NCBI RefSeq assembly: GCF_000003815.2
Contig: NC_049986.1
Location: forward strand, 25,249,429-25,313,428
DNA from: Branchiostoma floridae
Taxonomy: Eukaryota > Chordata > Leptocardii > Amphioxiformes > Branchiostomatidae
DNA length: 64,000 nucleotides
Direction: 5' to 3'
Position 1 is the first letter of the stretch; each line of letters opens with the position of its first letter. Of this stretch, positions 33,986 through 44,379 are shown piece by piece. The translations under genes were made by a program, and so were the position numbers. The notes beneath the pieces are model-generated. The model worked only from the letters and a program-made list of their open reading frames with translations, had not been told where the DNA came from and did no database searches.

Positions 33986-34121
33986 TGATTGTAAGAAACT
34001 TATCCCATACTACAACTCCTGTATTAGTTAGATAAGCCCTAAGTTAAGTTATAGCACTGTAGTTATGTAGATGCCATACTTTGTACCTCGTACAATTGTT
34101 GTGCAATAAAGTTATATGTTT

Positions 34122-34340
34122 AACGTGCCTGGGGTATGGCTCTCTCCAGACACGGGACCTTCATTTAACGTCCTATCCGAGAGACGGCCCAAGCCGAAGC
34201 TAGGTACTCATTTTCACCTGATTAAAGCGAGGAAAGCCGTGAAAAGTGCCTTTCCCAAGAGCACAAGATCGGTGACACGGTAGAATTCGAACTCGAGACC
34301 TCTCGGTCCAAGTTCGAATACGCTGCCGCTGCGCCACGTG
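34122..34340 (-). mobile_element. tRNA-derived SINE
   Basis: On the minus strand from about 34338 the sequence reads GTGGCGCAGCGGCAGCGTA (box A-like). About 30 bases later comes GGTCTCGAGTTCGAATTC (box B-like), the internal pol III promoter of a tRNA head. The body continues to about 34122, directly abutting the LINE 3' end. It does not fold as a complete tRNA gene, so SINE rather than tRNA. Confidence 0.7.
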
Positions 34341-34699
34341 ATCTCATCCGGGTAACAAGATATGCCAAAAGGCAGTTACTCAAGCAACTGGATATGATTT
34401 GGGAAACGGTTAGATGTTTCAGACAACGATCAGGTGTTTTTCGTCAGTAACACTAACTTTATAGAGTCGTCTGGAGGAACTTTATAGTGTCACCTGATGT
34501 GGATGAACTGAACTGAACTGAACACTGGCGAAATCATGTTGGAGAGATCTAGTTCGAGAGCAGGCTTACCCTAACCCAGATTTTGGGGTAACCTTGCAAT
34601 GCGGTCCATACAATGTTTTTTGCTGTTTCTATACCTCTGAGGTGTTCTCTATCAGAATCTGGAGTATGCCACTCTGTCACCCTTGGGGAATCCGCACAA
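34341..34699. other. Intron with LINE-tail-like TGAAC repeat
   Basis: Contains TTTATAGTGTCACC followed by three TGAAC units at 34478-34528, matching the relic at 17075-17112. The rest was not recognised. Confidence 0.4.
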
Positions 34700-35165
34700 T
34701 ATGCAAATTAAGGCGGCCATAAAGGAAATTCTTGTTTTCGTCAATATCTCGGCAACCACACATGGTATCAAATTGATTTTGGTGTCTATCCCCATGTTTT
34801 GAGGGATAAAGAATCAGATTAAGCCATTTCAGTAATGGTCACACCAATATTTTGTGCTTAATAGGCATATAGTATGCAAATTAAGGCTGGTATTACGGAA
34901 AATCTTGCTTTCGTCAATATCTCAGTAACCACACATGGTATCAAATTGATTTTGGTGGCTATCTCTGTGTTTTGAGGGGTAGAGCATCAGATTAAGCCAT
35001 TTCAGTAATGATCACACCAATATTTTGTGCTGAATAGGCATATACTATGAAAATTAAGGCTGGTATTACGGGAAATCTTGCTTTTGTCAATGTCTCAGTA
35101 ACCACACATGGTATCAAATTCACATTGGTGTCTAGTCCATGTTTTCTAGGGGCTAAGAATTGATC
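34700..35165. repeat. 173-bp tandem repeat, about 2.7 copies
   Basis: GCAAATTAAGG...ACCACACATGGTATCAAATT...GTCACACCAATATTTTGTGC recurs at 34703, 34876 and 35049. Copies are diverged by a few percent. It lies in the intron just downstream of the LRR exon. Confidence 0.9.
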
Positions 35166-35225
35166 AGTATTGACCACACAAAAATCAACTTCAGTGCATA
35201 TCCAAGTCGTTAAGTATCCATACCC

Positions 35226-35360
35226 CCGTAGTGTCAATAACCCCCCCCCCCTCCCCAGTAGTGTCCGTACCCCCAGTAGTGTCCGTACCACCTGTAGTGT
35301 CCGTAACCCCATTTGTGTCCAATACCTCCAGTAGTGTCCGTACCCCCTGAGTAGTGTCCA
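35226..35360. repeat. Short minisatellite GTAGTGTCCGTACCCCC
   Basis: About seven imperfect copies of a 17-18-bp unit with a C10-11 run near 35240. Located in the first intron after the LRR exon. Confidence 0.85.
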
Positions 35361-35586
35361 CAGAGCTTCCTCCTTACTGTATCCTAGGCAGCTTTAAGTT
35401 GATGAAATGGAAGTGAAGGTTGACCTTTCTTTCCGTAGCTTTTTGTAGGACTTTTCTTACAACAACATTTTAGGTACTTTCCTCCAAAATAACCTTATGC
35501 CATCAACATAAAGTAGTTTGTGTTTTTACGAGTTTGTCGATGCTTTGTTAAAGCCCCTCCAAGTATATTTCTTAAAAGAATCTTAC

Positions 35587-36730
35587 CTTTGCCACAGAAT
35601 GGGCCAGTCCAGCGCACGTTGCAAGCACAGGTGCCGTCAGCACTTCCCGTGGTGCAGTCCCCGCGGCTCTGACAAACTGTGTCTACTGTAACAAATGACA
35701 GCGCGTCGCCTTTCATGTGGGGAGGGGAGCTGCAGGTAGGGCCATCGGTAATTAAAGTACGAAGACGTGCCGAAGTCAGTAGACCATACAAATTACAGTC
35801 ACACTTCCATGGGTTTCCTGCTATGTAAAGGAACAGCAGACTGGTGAGATGTGAGAACACTCCAGTGGGCAGAATCGAGATGTTATTGTTGTTCAGGTAA
35901 AGCCGTTCCAAACTGGTCTGGTTTGAGAAAACTCCATCCGGGAGGTCAGCTATATGATTACCAGATAGATGCAGCCTCCACAGACGGGTGAGATGTGAGA
36001 ACACTCCAGTGGGCAGACTCGAGATGTTATTGTTGGACAGGGAAAGCTCTTCCAAACTGGTCAGATTTGAGAACACTCCATCCGGGAGGTCGGCTATATG
36101 ATTACCAGATAGAGACAGGTACCGCAGACGGGTGAGATGTGAGAACACTCCATCCGGGAGGTCAGCTATATGATTGCCAGATAGAGACAGCTCCCACAGA
36201 CGGGTGAGATGTGAGAACACTCCAGTGGGCAGACTCGAGATGTTGTTGTTGTCCAGGTGAAGCCGTACCAAACTGGTGAGATGTGAGAACACTGCATCCG
36301 GGAGGTCAGCTATATGATTACCAGTAAGATACAGCTCCCGCAGACTGGTGAGATGTGAGAACACTCCGTCCGGGAAGTCAGCTATATGATTATAAGATAG
36401 ATACAGCACCCGCAGACTGGTGAGATGTGAGAACACTCCATCAGGGAGAACGCGGATGTCGTTGTTGTCCAGATCAAGCTCCTCCAGGCTGGTTAGGTAG
36501 GAGAAATCCGCATCAGACAGGCCCTGTATGTTATTGGAGCTCAGGCGGAGAACAGTTGTACCCAATGGTATGTTGGCGGGAACGACTGTGAGCCCCCATC
36601 CGGTACAGTAAACCAACCCGTCAGACCCACAATGACATCTCTCCGGGCAGGCGAAGGCGGCCGTGACGACCCACAGGAGACCGAGGACACTGACTGCAGC
36701 AGCTCGGCACGGCACACGGCTCCTCTGCAT
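35587..36730 (-). CDS. RTK exon 1: signal peptide, LRRNT, ~10 LRRs, LRRCT, EGF-like stub
   Basis: First coding exon, 1,144 bases. The chosen ATG (36730) follows an acceptor-like TTTTTGTCCCAG; a longer open frame upstream would be intron. Residues 1 to about 27 form a hydrophobic signal peptide ending near TAAFA. Next comes an LRR N-cap (CPERCHC) and about ten 24-residue LRRs of the form LxxLxLxxNxIxxLPxGVFSHLTx. An LRR C-cap follows, beginning NPWKCDC with three further Cys, then a short Cys-rich EGF-like piece (CACNVRWTGPFC). Several repeats are nearly identical at protein and DNA level (72-bp period), suggesting recent duplication or gene conversion. The donor AAAG|GTAAGA is phase 1. LRR arrays of this type usually bind protein ligands. 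The LRR call is certain; its membership in the kinase gene rests on phase and order. Confidence 0.85.
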
Positions 36731-36734
36731 GCTG

Positions 36735-37184
36735 CTGCTGCTGGGACAAAAACATCCGACAGTACAGATTACAGCACACAAATCAGGCATTATATTGGTC
36801 ATAATCTGTGCTTGGGAATTGCGATGGTATATTACTTTTTAAAAGTTTATTTTGAACTTTAGTGCCATTACGTAAAGTGGTAAAATGACAGAATTAAGGA
36901 TTTAAATTGAATCTAATAACTGATTTTTACAAATGCATAAACCAATTAGGTGCATCCAGCATTGCAAAAACAAAATGTTGATTATTTTATTGGTTATTGC
37001 ATATTTGAGTATGACGTGGGGGCATTTTCACCCAAATTGCATATTTTGGGTCTTTGTCTGAAAAGCGATGTGCCACAGTCCAAAAATCAAAGTGCAGAAT
37101 GATAGACTAATCCATTGCTGCATGGCAGTGGTTTGGCGCCATTGTCTAAAAGGTGCAATTCCAGTTATGCAGAAATCTGCCTTG
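36735..37184. other. Region upstream of LRR exon; promoter not identified
   Basis: An acceptor-like pyrimidine tract and CAG end directly before the start codon, so this is probably an intron following a 5'UTR exon. A segment at 36765-36830 (AGATTACAGCACACAAATCA) recurs at 41706-41765. No TATA or initiator could be assigned. Confidence 0.45.
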
Positions 37185-37687
37185 GGCCACAGCAAGTAAA
37201 TTTTATGGATGACATCCTCTGCAGACTGCAAAAATAATGAGATAGGGCGAAAAAAAACAAGATGGGTAAAAAAAACATGATGGCAAATTTTCAGAATAGA
37301 TGCCAGAAACGTTGTAACAAGAATTGAAGTGACAAAACATGGCATCACAACCAACAGGGCATTCATTCCTGTATTCAAGAAGTGTACTAAGTATTATAAA
37401 AGTGATACTTGTGTGGTAGACTGGTATCACTTACCAAGTTGGCAACTACACTCATGGCTTCCATATTGGTGCCACTCTTGCAACTATCACTTCTGCAATT
37501 ACGGTGATGGCTACCTCTTTAGTGTCAATTCTACAAACAATTATTAGATTACAACACAACCTATTTACCAATTTTGGTCTATCTGACCATCCCCAAATCA
37601 GACAAAAATTTTTGTTTTTTTTTCCTGAAATCAAGCGAAAATTAATGAGCGCGCGGATGTCATCCATAAAATTTACTTGCTGTGGCC
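37185..37687. mobile_element. TIR DNA element (GGCCACAGCAAGTAAATTT family)
   Basis: A 503-bp segment bounded by ~33-bp inverted repeats (GGCCACAGCAAGTAAATTTT...GACATCC and its complement at 37655-37687). There is no transposase-like frame; it is non-autonomous. One terminus of the same family lies at 28742-28815. Superfamily undetermined. Confidence 0.8.
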
Positions 37688-37699
37688 TTGAATAGAAAA

Positions 37700-38220
37700 A
37701 ATCCCCAAAACTTGTACTTCCTGAGATCAATGGCTGCCTATTACAGGCAACCCGGTGTTCTATCAAGTGAACAACGTAAGGTACAAAACGTTATATGAGA
37801 TATATGTAGTTATCTTACACTTAGACATGAATTAGTTTGTATGAATTTCGAATGTATGTGTATAATATGTATCATAGACATAGTTGTAACGTTACCTTAA
37901 ATGCATTAATTTTTGTGGTATGCATACGTCAAACATATACAATACGCTATATTGCATACTTGCAAATTGCTTTCACATATACATATTCTATGTAGGTTGG
38001 CGTTCTTCTTTAACAAAGTCAAGCAGGATATTACCAATATTTACCACTAAGGACACCTGGAATTTTCGTTATTACTATGCAAATTAGGCACTAATCTCCA
38101 TGTTTGGTATCTGTTCATGTGTCAAGTGCTATAAACGAGACGTGTTGCATGTGATTTGGAAAACACTGGAATTGTAAAATCCATCACTGATTATGCAAAT
38201 GAAGTCCTTGTTTGCATCAC
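37700..38220. other. Non-coding; Helentron-like interior fragment at right
   Basis: At 38060-38210 the pattern ATTATGCAAAT(TAG/GAA) with TCCAT...TTTGGTATCTGTTCATG resembles the interior of the repeats at 42.1-43.0 kb. It directly precedes a CA tract, as those repeats do. Confidence 0.4.
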
Positions 38221-38229
38221 TTACATCTA

Positions 38230-38315
38230 ATTCACACACACTCATACACACATATACACACACACATAAACACACACACACATACACATAGATGCACGCA
38301 CAAACACACACACAC

Positions 38316-38359
<44 letters not shown>

Positions 38360-38406
38360 ACACACACACATACACATACACACACTCACTCACACACACA
38401 CACACG

Positions 38407-38437
<31 letters not shown>

Positions 38438-38442
38438 ATACA
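38230..38442. repeat. (CA)n microsatellite
   Basis: Interrupted CACACA/TACACA tract of about 210 bases. A second, shorter CA-rich tract lies at 38636-38705. Confidence 0.95.
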
Positions 38443-38737
38443 CGTGGAAGGATGGACCAAACAACGACAACCTATGTAATTGGATATGGTAACCCCCTGC
38501 TTGCTCGCTCGATGGTATCGCCCGTCAGTCAGTAGCGAGCGTCCCCCCGAGCGAGCACGCCTCTCTGTCTCATAGCTATACCAGTGAAGTTGTGCCTTTC
38601 CCGACCCAACCCTAATGTGCGGTATGCCCTAATGCACGCACTCACACACGCACACGCGCGCACAGACACACACATACACACACACACACACACGTATTCA
38701 CACAAATACACCGTGATATGTGTGCACATATGTCATA

Positions 38738-39033
38738 ATAAGTTTACTTACTTGTTTCCAGCAATCCCGGGACTTCTCCAAGTCGGATTCCTGCGCCCAC
38801 AGTAACCTTGACTTTGAATCTAACTGCTGCCTCCACAGATCTCAATAAGAACTTGTTCTATACTGTGTCTCTTCAAAACCCAGAAGGCAGCAGAACAAAA
38901 GGCTGTTTTTCCTGTGACCGTACCGCTAATTCCTGGTAGTCCTCTTTGTCCTCACCTGCGTCACGTCCCGTGCCAGCGCCAGGTGAATCAGCTAGTTTAT
39001 GTTGACAGACGCACCTGTGTGACACCTGTAACG
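38738..39033. repeat. Dispersed repeat, copy with empty Helentron site
   Basis: Matches 41893-41997 followed by 44182-44375 without the intervening 2.18 kb. The junction is CTCAA|TAAG at 38844-38846. It serves as the uninterrupted reference for the insertion described at 41998-44181. Identity of the underlying repeat is unknown. Confidence 0.85.
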
Positions 39034-39202
39034 AACAGTGTGCTCGAGGTCACCATTGTACTCTGTACTGTAAACTGTTACGGGCTGCTGAGATCAGGAC
39101 AATGACACATGAAACTTTTCAACAGACAGGATTTTGTTATTTTCCAAGCAAAAGTTTCGGCAGGTATTGAACGCCGCTAAGCAATGGAGGCGTTGACGGG
39201 CT

Positions 39203-39405
39203 AGTCTCTGCCAGACTCCGGATCGCTGGAAAATCGTAGAAATGGAACAAATAGAGAGGAATATAACCGGCCAGGGAACAGCTCACGATCCTAGATCCTA
39301 GATCGCGTGCTGTTCCCTGGCCGGTTATATTCCTCTGGCCGGCTTACTCCTCTATTTGTTCCATTTCTACGATTTTTCCAGCGATCCAGAGTCTGGTAGA
39401 GACTA
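39203..39405. repeat. Long palindrome (fold-back MITE-like)
   Basis: Arms of about 85 bp (TAGTCTCTGCCAGACTCCGG...GGCCAGGGAACAGC and its complement) flank a ~25-bp centre (CACGATCCTAGATCCTAGAT). The right arm has an extra ~12-bp insertion. The transcript would form a near-perfect hairpin. Confidence 0.88.
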
Positions 39406-39734
39406 TTGACGGGCCACGCTGCATGTCGGCCCGTCGGGTCCACTGCCGGGTGCGCCCGCTCGATGTACATGTGAATGTCGGCTGATTGTTCGATCAAATC
39501 AATATACACAGGCTGCTAGGAAAATACGTGACATAATCTACTTCGTTTTTTGTGGAATATCCTGCTTTCTGGTATATATATTTTTAATTAAGAAAAGATT
39601 TCATACCACGCACACAAAACAAATCGAAATCCAGTGTGGATACCTGAACGGTCATCTGAACCAAGGAGCGATTACACATCATGTCTGTGGTACCCATCTG
39701 CGTTATGTAGCAGCTTGAGCATCTATCATATATG

Positions 39735-40450
39735 CTGTGATGTGTACAATATTTTTAATAAATCACGATTAAATGCTTTTAGTATCGGTGATATACAGCG
39801 CGCGAAGTAAAGAACCTATTTTTGTTAGATCGGCGGGCACGCACTTTCGTCGACGGTCCGTTCGGCGCCGACAACTTGCCAAAAAAGCAATATTCAATAC
39901 CCCTTCAAATTAAATATTTCAGGCTGATATCTCTCCATAGCAATTTTCTTAGTAAACACTACCCATGTGCCGTTTAAACGGAGAAAATATAATGTTTCCG
40001 TACATATCCGCGAATATATTTTTTATGCCGACAACTGATGCTAGACCGTCATGTATTGCATGACTCGAGGGTTCATAGCAACAGAAGTTCTTCTACTTCT
40101 ACATCATAGTACATGGTATGGACAGAAACCTATGGACAAAGTGCCTCACGGCACATCTTCTACACAAGTGATGTGTAAAATAAATCACGATTAAATGCTT
40201 TTAGTATCGTTGATATACAGCGCAGTAAAGAACCTATTGTTGTTAGACGGGCGACATACGTAATATGGCAATTTTGACACTTTCATCTGCTTCTGGTCCG
40301 TTCGGCGCCGACAACTTGCCAAAAAAGCGCTATCCAATACCCCTTCAAAGTGAATATTTCAGGCTGATATCTCTCCATAGCAATTTCTTTACTAAACACT
40401 ACCCATGTGCCAGTTTAAACGGAGAATATATCATGTTTCTGTACATTTCC
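39735..40450. repeat. Diverged tandem duplication, ~423-bp offset
   Basis: AAATCACGATTAAATGC...GATATACAGCGC...TTCGGCGCCGACAACTTGCC...CTGATATCTCTCCATAGCAA occurs twice (from about 39759 and from about 40182). Copies differ by small indels. No coding content was recognised. Confidence 0.85.
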
Positions 40451-40460
40451 TACATAGCAC

Positions 40461-40495
40461 CAAGGAGCTTTTATATCTGATATAAAAGCTCCTTG
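40461..40495. repeat. Perfect 35-bp palindrome
   Basis: CAAGGAGCTTTTATATC, one T, then the exact complement. It lies only in the second unit of the flanking duplication, replacing sequence at its end. Possibly a tiny fold-back insertion. Confidence 0.9.
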
Positions 40496-40509
40496 ATAGC
40501 ACACAAATG

Positions 40510-41420
40510 TTTTCCTTTGTCGACAACTGATGCTATGACGTCCGCTTGCAATCGCTGTGCATGCTGGGATAGCCGACCCAGTCGGGCCGCCATCTTGGAT
40601 CCGAGCCGAGCCTCAAATAATTCCCCGACTTACCTTTCCCGAATTCGCATTTCCCCGGTAAAAACTTAATCGAATACCCTTAAGCTTTCTTGAAGATATA
40701 GAAACATTGAACAGTGTAAGTAGAGAGATATGAGAAACAGGGACGTGTAAGGGATGAATGATATGTGTCTATTGGTAACGTTATCACGGAAGTCACGGAC
40801 TGGCGGAACAAAACCGAACGATAAAAAACAAACATGTAACCAAAACCAAACGTAAAATTGTGTGTCCAGTCACGTCTCTAATGTCAACCAAGGAAGATCA
40901 ACATGAAAAATATAACAGGAAAACACTTATATAGCGTTTAACATGCGACCAAGATAGGATAATAATCAAGTGTAACGAAATGACCATGCCATGTGTAACG
41001 AAATGACTTCGTGATGTAACGAATCGACTGTAACGAAAAGGCGATGTAACGAAACGACCGGTTACCCAAATGAATATAAGCATGCTGCGGACTGTGTTGG
41101 GTGACAGTAAAAAAGGGAAGGGTCAAATAGCTTGTTTATGAAGACACTCCTAATATGTATGTAAATGAGTGATGCAGAGCCCCTTTAGCTTTATTCATCA
41201 TACTTTTTACGTTTATGATATTAATGATCAAATGGCAGTTTAAAAGGGTGATATTGTCTTTATTTGTTATAAATGAGATATCCGTAACTCGGCCTTGTTT
41301 GAAATGTCAAGAACCAACAGATACACCTGTGCGTGACTTTTGCCGATAATGATCTCACAACGTAAACAAAGCGTCGTTCATGAATATGTGTGCATCGGCC
41401 GTAACAGCCACGGATCCCAG
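40510..41420. other. Non-coding; TGTAACGAAA repeats
   Basis: GTGTAACGAAATGAC-type motifs recur 4-5 times at 40970-41060. Otherwise AT-rich with no gene recognised. Confidence 0.5.
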
Positions 41421-41429
41421 CCTGAAACA

Positions 41430-41570
41430 GCCGAGGAACGCACTAGTCAGGGATCTACCAAAGGGTTGAAAATGCTTCTTGGGCTGTAATACTGTCGCAA
41501 CGTAATTTTGCTCAAGCATACACACAGACAGACAGACCTAAAAACATGGCCTTCTAGGCAAAGGTGGAGC
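41430..41570 (-). mobile_element. Helentron-like 5' end fragment
   Basis: On the minus strand it starts CACCTTTGCCTAGAAGGCC, then TTTTTAGGTCTGTCTGTCTG. This is the hairpin-plus-short-repeat start seen at the Helentron-like ends at 43313 and 44181. Truncated. Confidence 0.55.
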
Positions 41571-42239
41571 CACTCATTGAATTTCTTTACATTCATGTTA
41601 AGTTGCGCTGTTAAAATAAGTTCCATAACTTGAGTACAGTTCAAGTTTTTCCCGTCTTATTTAATGTCGAATGAAAAAATATAACCCCTGATTTGTGTGC
41701 TGTGCAGATTACAGCACACAAATCAGACATTCTGTTGATCATAATCTGTTCTTGGGAATTGCTAGCAAAATTGCATTCCTAGCAAAATTGGAGATTCGTG
41801 CCCATAACATGCGACAAGCATACTCGTAGAATTAGGGGGGAAGGAGGGGGGTGTAAATAAGGCTGTACTGTTGTTGGTAAAATTACAAAGTAAGTTTACT
41901 TACTTGTTTCCAGCAATCCCGGGACTTCTCCAAGTCGGATTCCTGCGCCCACAGTAACCTTGACTTTGACTCTAACTGCTGCCTCCACAGATCTCAACTA
42001 GAGTTCCACGAACACATACCTTTGCCAAATAAACCAGGTTTGTTATGTAGAATCATGTCTGTAGACAAATGCGTTACTCATTTCATTTCATTTCAAGATT
42101 ATATGCTTGGAGTTGGTTTATAAAATTTCGGCATTGATTATGCAAATTAGATCCCAAGTTACAATTAATTGATATCAGCATACCAAAAATCATGTTGATC
42201 CTTTGATCCATTCTTGAGTTATTCTCTTTTCAAGTCTTT

Positions 42240-42960
42240 AGATACACCTCTTACTTTCTTCCCTCTTTCTCAGTTACATATGTGACAACTTTGAAAGTAC
42301 TATAATGGAATGCTGTAGATTTATGAACTTTTCCTAATCAGTAATGCAAATTAGCTGTTAATTTGCATGATAAATATCACATTATATAAGTCTTCACTTA
42401 GGCTATTTACATGCCAAAAATCATGACGATCCCTCAACACGTTCATATTTTCTCATTAATTATGCAAATAATGTCATCATTTGCATGATTAATATGTATT
42501 GACATTTCTCTCCTTCTCAGCTACATATGTGACAAGTTTAAAAGTCCTATCATGGAATGTAGTGGATTTATAAAATGTCCTCATTAATTATGCAAATTAG
42601 CTATTGATTTGCAGGATTGGTATCTCATTATGTATGTCTTCACTTACGCTACCTACATACCAAAAAACATGATGAACCGTCAATATCTTCATATTTGCTC
42701 ATAAATTATGCAAATAAGATCATCATTTGCATAATTGATATCTTTTGACATTTCCCTTCTTCCCAGCTACATATGTGACAAGTTTCAAAGTCCTATCATG
42801 GAATGCAGTGGATTCATAAACTTTCCTAATTAATTATGCAAATTAGCTGTTGGTTTGCATAATTAGTATCCCATTATGTAAGTCAACACTCATTCTATCT
42901 ACATACCAAAAATCATGAAGATCCGTCACCACGTTGTAGAGTTATTCTCGTCCAAAGTTT
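42240..42960. repeat. ~240-bp tandem repeats inside the Helentron-like element
   Basis: Three diverged units of the form ACATATGTGACAA(G/C)TTT...ATGGAATGCAGTGGATT...AATTATGCAAATTAGCT...CATACCAAAAATCATG. Boundaries are approximate. Confidence 0.8.
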
Positions 42961-43226
42961 GAAGGAAACCGGGGCCTGCAGTTCCAAAAAAGCCGCTAGG
43001 GGGCCCAAACTCACAGCACTAACTCTCTGCTCCGAGGGCTATCTACCACTCAAAAATCATGACCACAGCATGTGCAGAACACGAGATATAAAAAAAATTG
43101 AGTTTCCCCTTCAGTACATTAGCAAGCCGCAAGGGGGCCCATTATCGAACTTGACCTTCGTTTTCCCGACCCCTACCCACCCACCAAATATCATCAGGAT
43201 CCATCCAAGGCTTCTTGAGTTATGCT

Positions 43227-43227
43227 G

Positions 43228-43273
<46 letters not shown>

Positions 43274-43280
43274 AACACGC
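43227..43280. repeat. (CA)n microsatellite inside Helentron-like element
   Basis: CACACA run of about 40 bases followed by AAACAAACA, directly next to the hairpin end at 43313. This is a usual position for microsatellites in these elements. Confidence 0.9.
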
Positions 43281-44181
43281 CCAAAACATAACCTTAGCCA
43301 TTCTGGCAAAGGTAAAAATCCGTTGTTCCCTTCTGGAGTTATGGAAAAGTCCTTTCACCAACAAACCCTACCTATTTTGCTAACTGGTTGGAATGGTCTG
43401 GCGCCAGTCTGGAAACTGATATGTGGGGTCAGGGAGCCTGACCCGTGGGCCTCGGGAACCCGTCAACTGTCAGTCAGGTACAGCTGCAGCTGGAATCAAC
43501 CAAACCAGGCTGGGGGGTTGTAATTCTTCAGAAGTTTTGACAAGAATGCCCCTACTATCCCTAAACTAGCTGCTAGGGGGCCCAAACTTATGTCACTAAC
43601 TCCTGAGCACAAGAGCTATCTAACACCCGAAATTCGTGACCATACCATGTTTAGAAGATGAGAAAACACGCCCGGAAGTCGCGCTGCAGTACCAAGGGAA
43701 GCCGCTAGGGGGCCCATCATCGAACTTGACCTCCGTTTTCCAGACCCCTACCCACCCACCAAATATCATCAGCGTCCGTCGAAGTCTTCTCGAGTTATGC
43801 TGTCCACGGACAAAATTTTGCAAGTCCACGGACAAAATTTTGCAAGTAAACCGGCGCCTGCACTTCCAGGAAAGCCGCTAGAGGGCCCAAACTCGCAGCA
43901 GTCACTCTCTGCTTTAAGGGGTCCCTACCACTAAAAAATCACGACCGCAGCAAGTCCAATACGCGAGATATCAAGCATGCAGGGTCCGTTGCAGTACCTT
44001 AGCAAGCCGCTAGGGGGCCCATTATCGAACTCCCCCTTCTTTCTCCAGACCCCTACCCACCCACTAAATATCAGCCGCATCCGTCGCAGTCTTCTGGAGT
44101 TATGCTGCTCACAAACGGGGGGAAAGCACACAACCGGACCGAAAATATAACCTTTGCCAGAATGGCCATTCTGGCAAAGGT

Positions 44182-44375
44182 AATAAGAACTTGTTCTATA
44201 CTGTGTCTCTTCAAAACCCAGAAGGCAGCAGGAAACACGGCCGTTTTTCCTGTGACCGTACCGCTAATTCCTGGTAGTCCTCTTAATTTGTCCTCACCTG
44301 CGTCACGTCCCGTGCCAGCGCCAGGTGAATCAGCTAGTTTATGTTGACAGACGCACCTGTGTGACACCTGTAACG
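44182..44375. repeat. Right flank half of the dispersed repeat
   Basis: Matches 38844-39033 (GTTCTATACTGTGTCTCTTC to GTGACACCTGTAACG) with few differences. It is the continuation of 41893-41997 after the 2.18-kb insertion. Confidence 0.85.
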
Positions 44376-44379
44376 CTAG

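Larger units (their letters stand above)
30290..34121 (+). mobile_element. Nearly full-length LINE in receptor intron
   Basis: A 3.8-kb non-LTR element in antisense orientation to the host gene, about 100 bp from the lectin-half exon acceptor. One long open frame (30429-33632) encodes endonuclease and RT. A second stretch (about 33640-33985) in another frame encodes its zinc-knuckle tail. The 3' end has GTGCAATAAAGTTATATG. The 5' end is not sharply defined. Confidence 0.85.
13614..36730 (-). other. Gene span: multidomain receptor tyrosine kinase (partial, 3' end off window)
   Basis: Fourteen exons on the minus strand join in frame. The order is signal peptide-LRR, lectin half 1, CUB, CUB, lectin half 2, sushi, sushi, transmembrane, then kinase N-lobe to activation segment. 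Every extracellular junction is phase 1, or phase 2 inside each CUB. Kinase junctions run 1, 1, 0, 0, 2, and each donor phase equals the next acceptor phase. Inferred role: a cell-surface receptor with carbohydrate- or protein-binding ectodomain and a cytoplasmic tyrosine kinase. The C-lobe after the SDV motif is missing because the following intron leaves the window. The first coding exon has a polypyrimidine-AG directly before it, so a 5'UTR exon and promoter lie further upstream and were not found. Whether one transcript uses all these exons is inference. Confidence 0.8.
41998..44181 (-). mobile_element. Helentron-like (HINE) insertion
   Basis: 2.18 kb absent from the paralogous site at 38738-39033. 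In element sense (minus) it begins ACCTTTGCCAGAATGGCC with an immediate hairpin. It ends GGCAAAGGTATGTGTTCGTG then GAACTCTAG: a subterminal inverted copy of the start, a short GTTC-GTG-GAAC hairpin, and a CTAG end. Insertion is at a TT (AA on plus) dinucleotide without longer target duplication. Asymmetric inverted repeats, terminal hairpin and T-T target are Helentron/Helitron2 traits. A second start-type terminus at 43313, and internal ~240-bp repeats at 42240-42960, suggest nested or duplicated units. No Rep/helicase frame, so non-autonomous. Confidence 0.75.
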
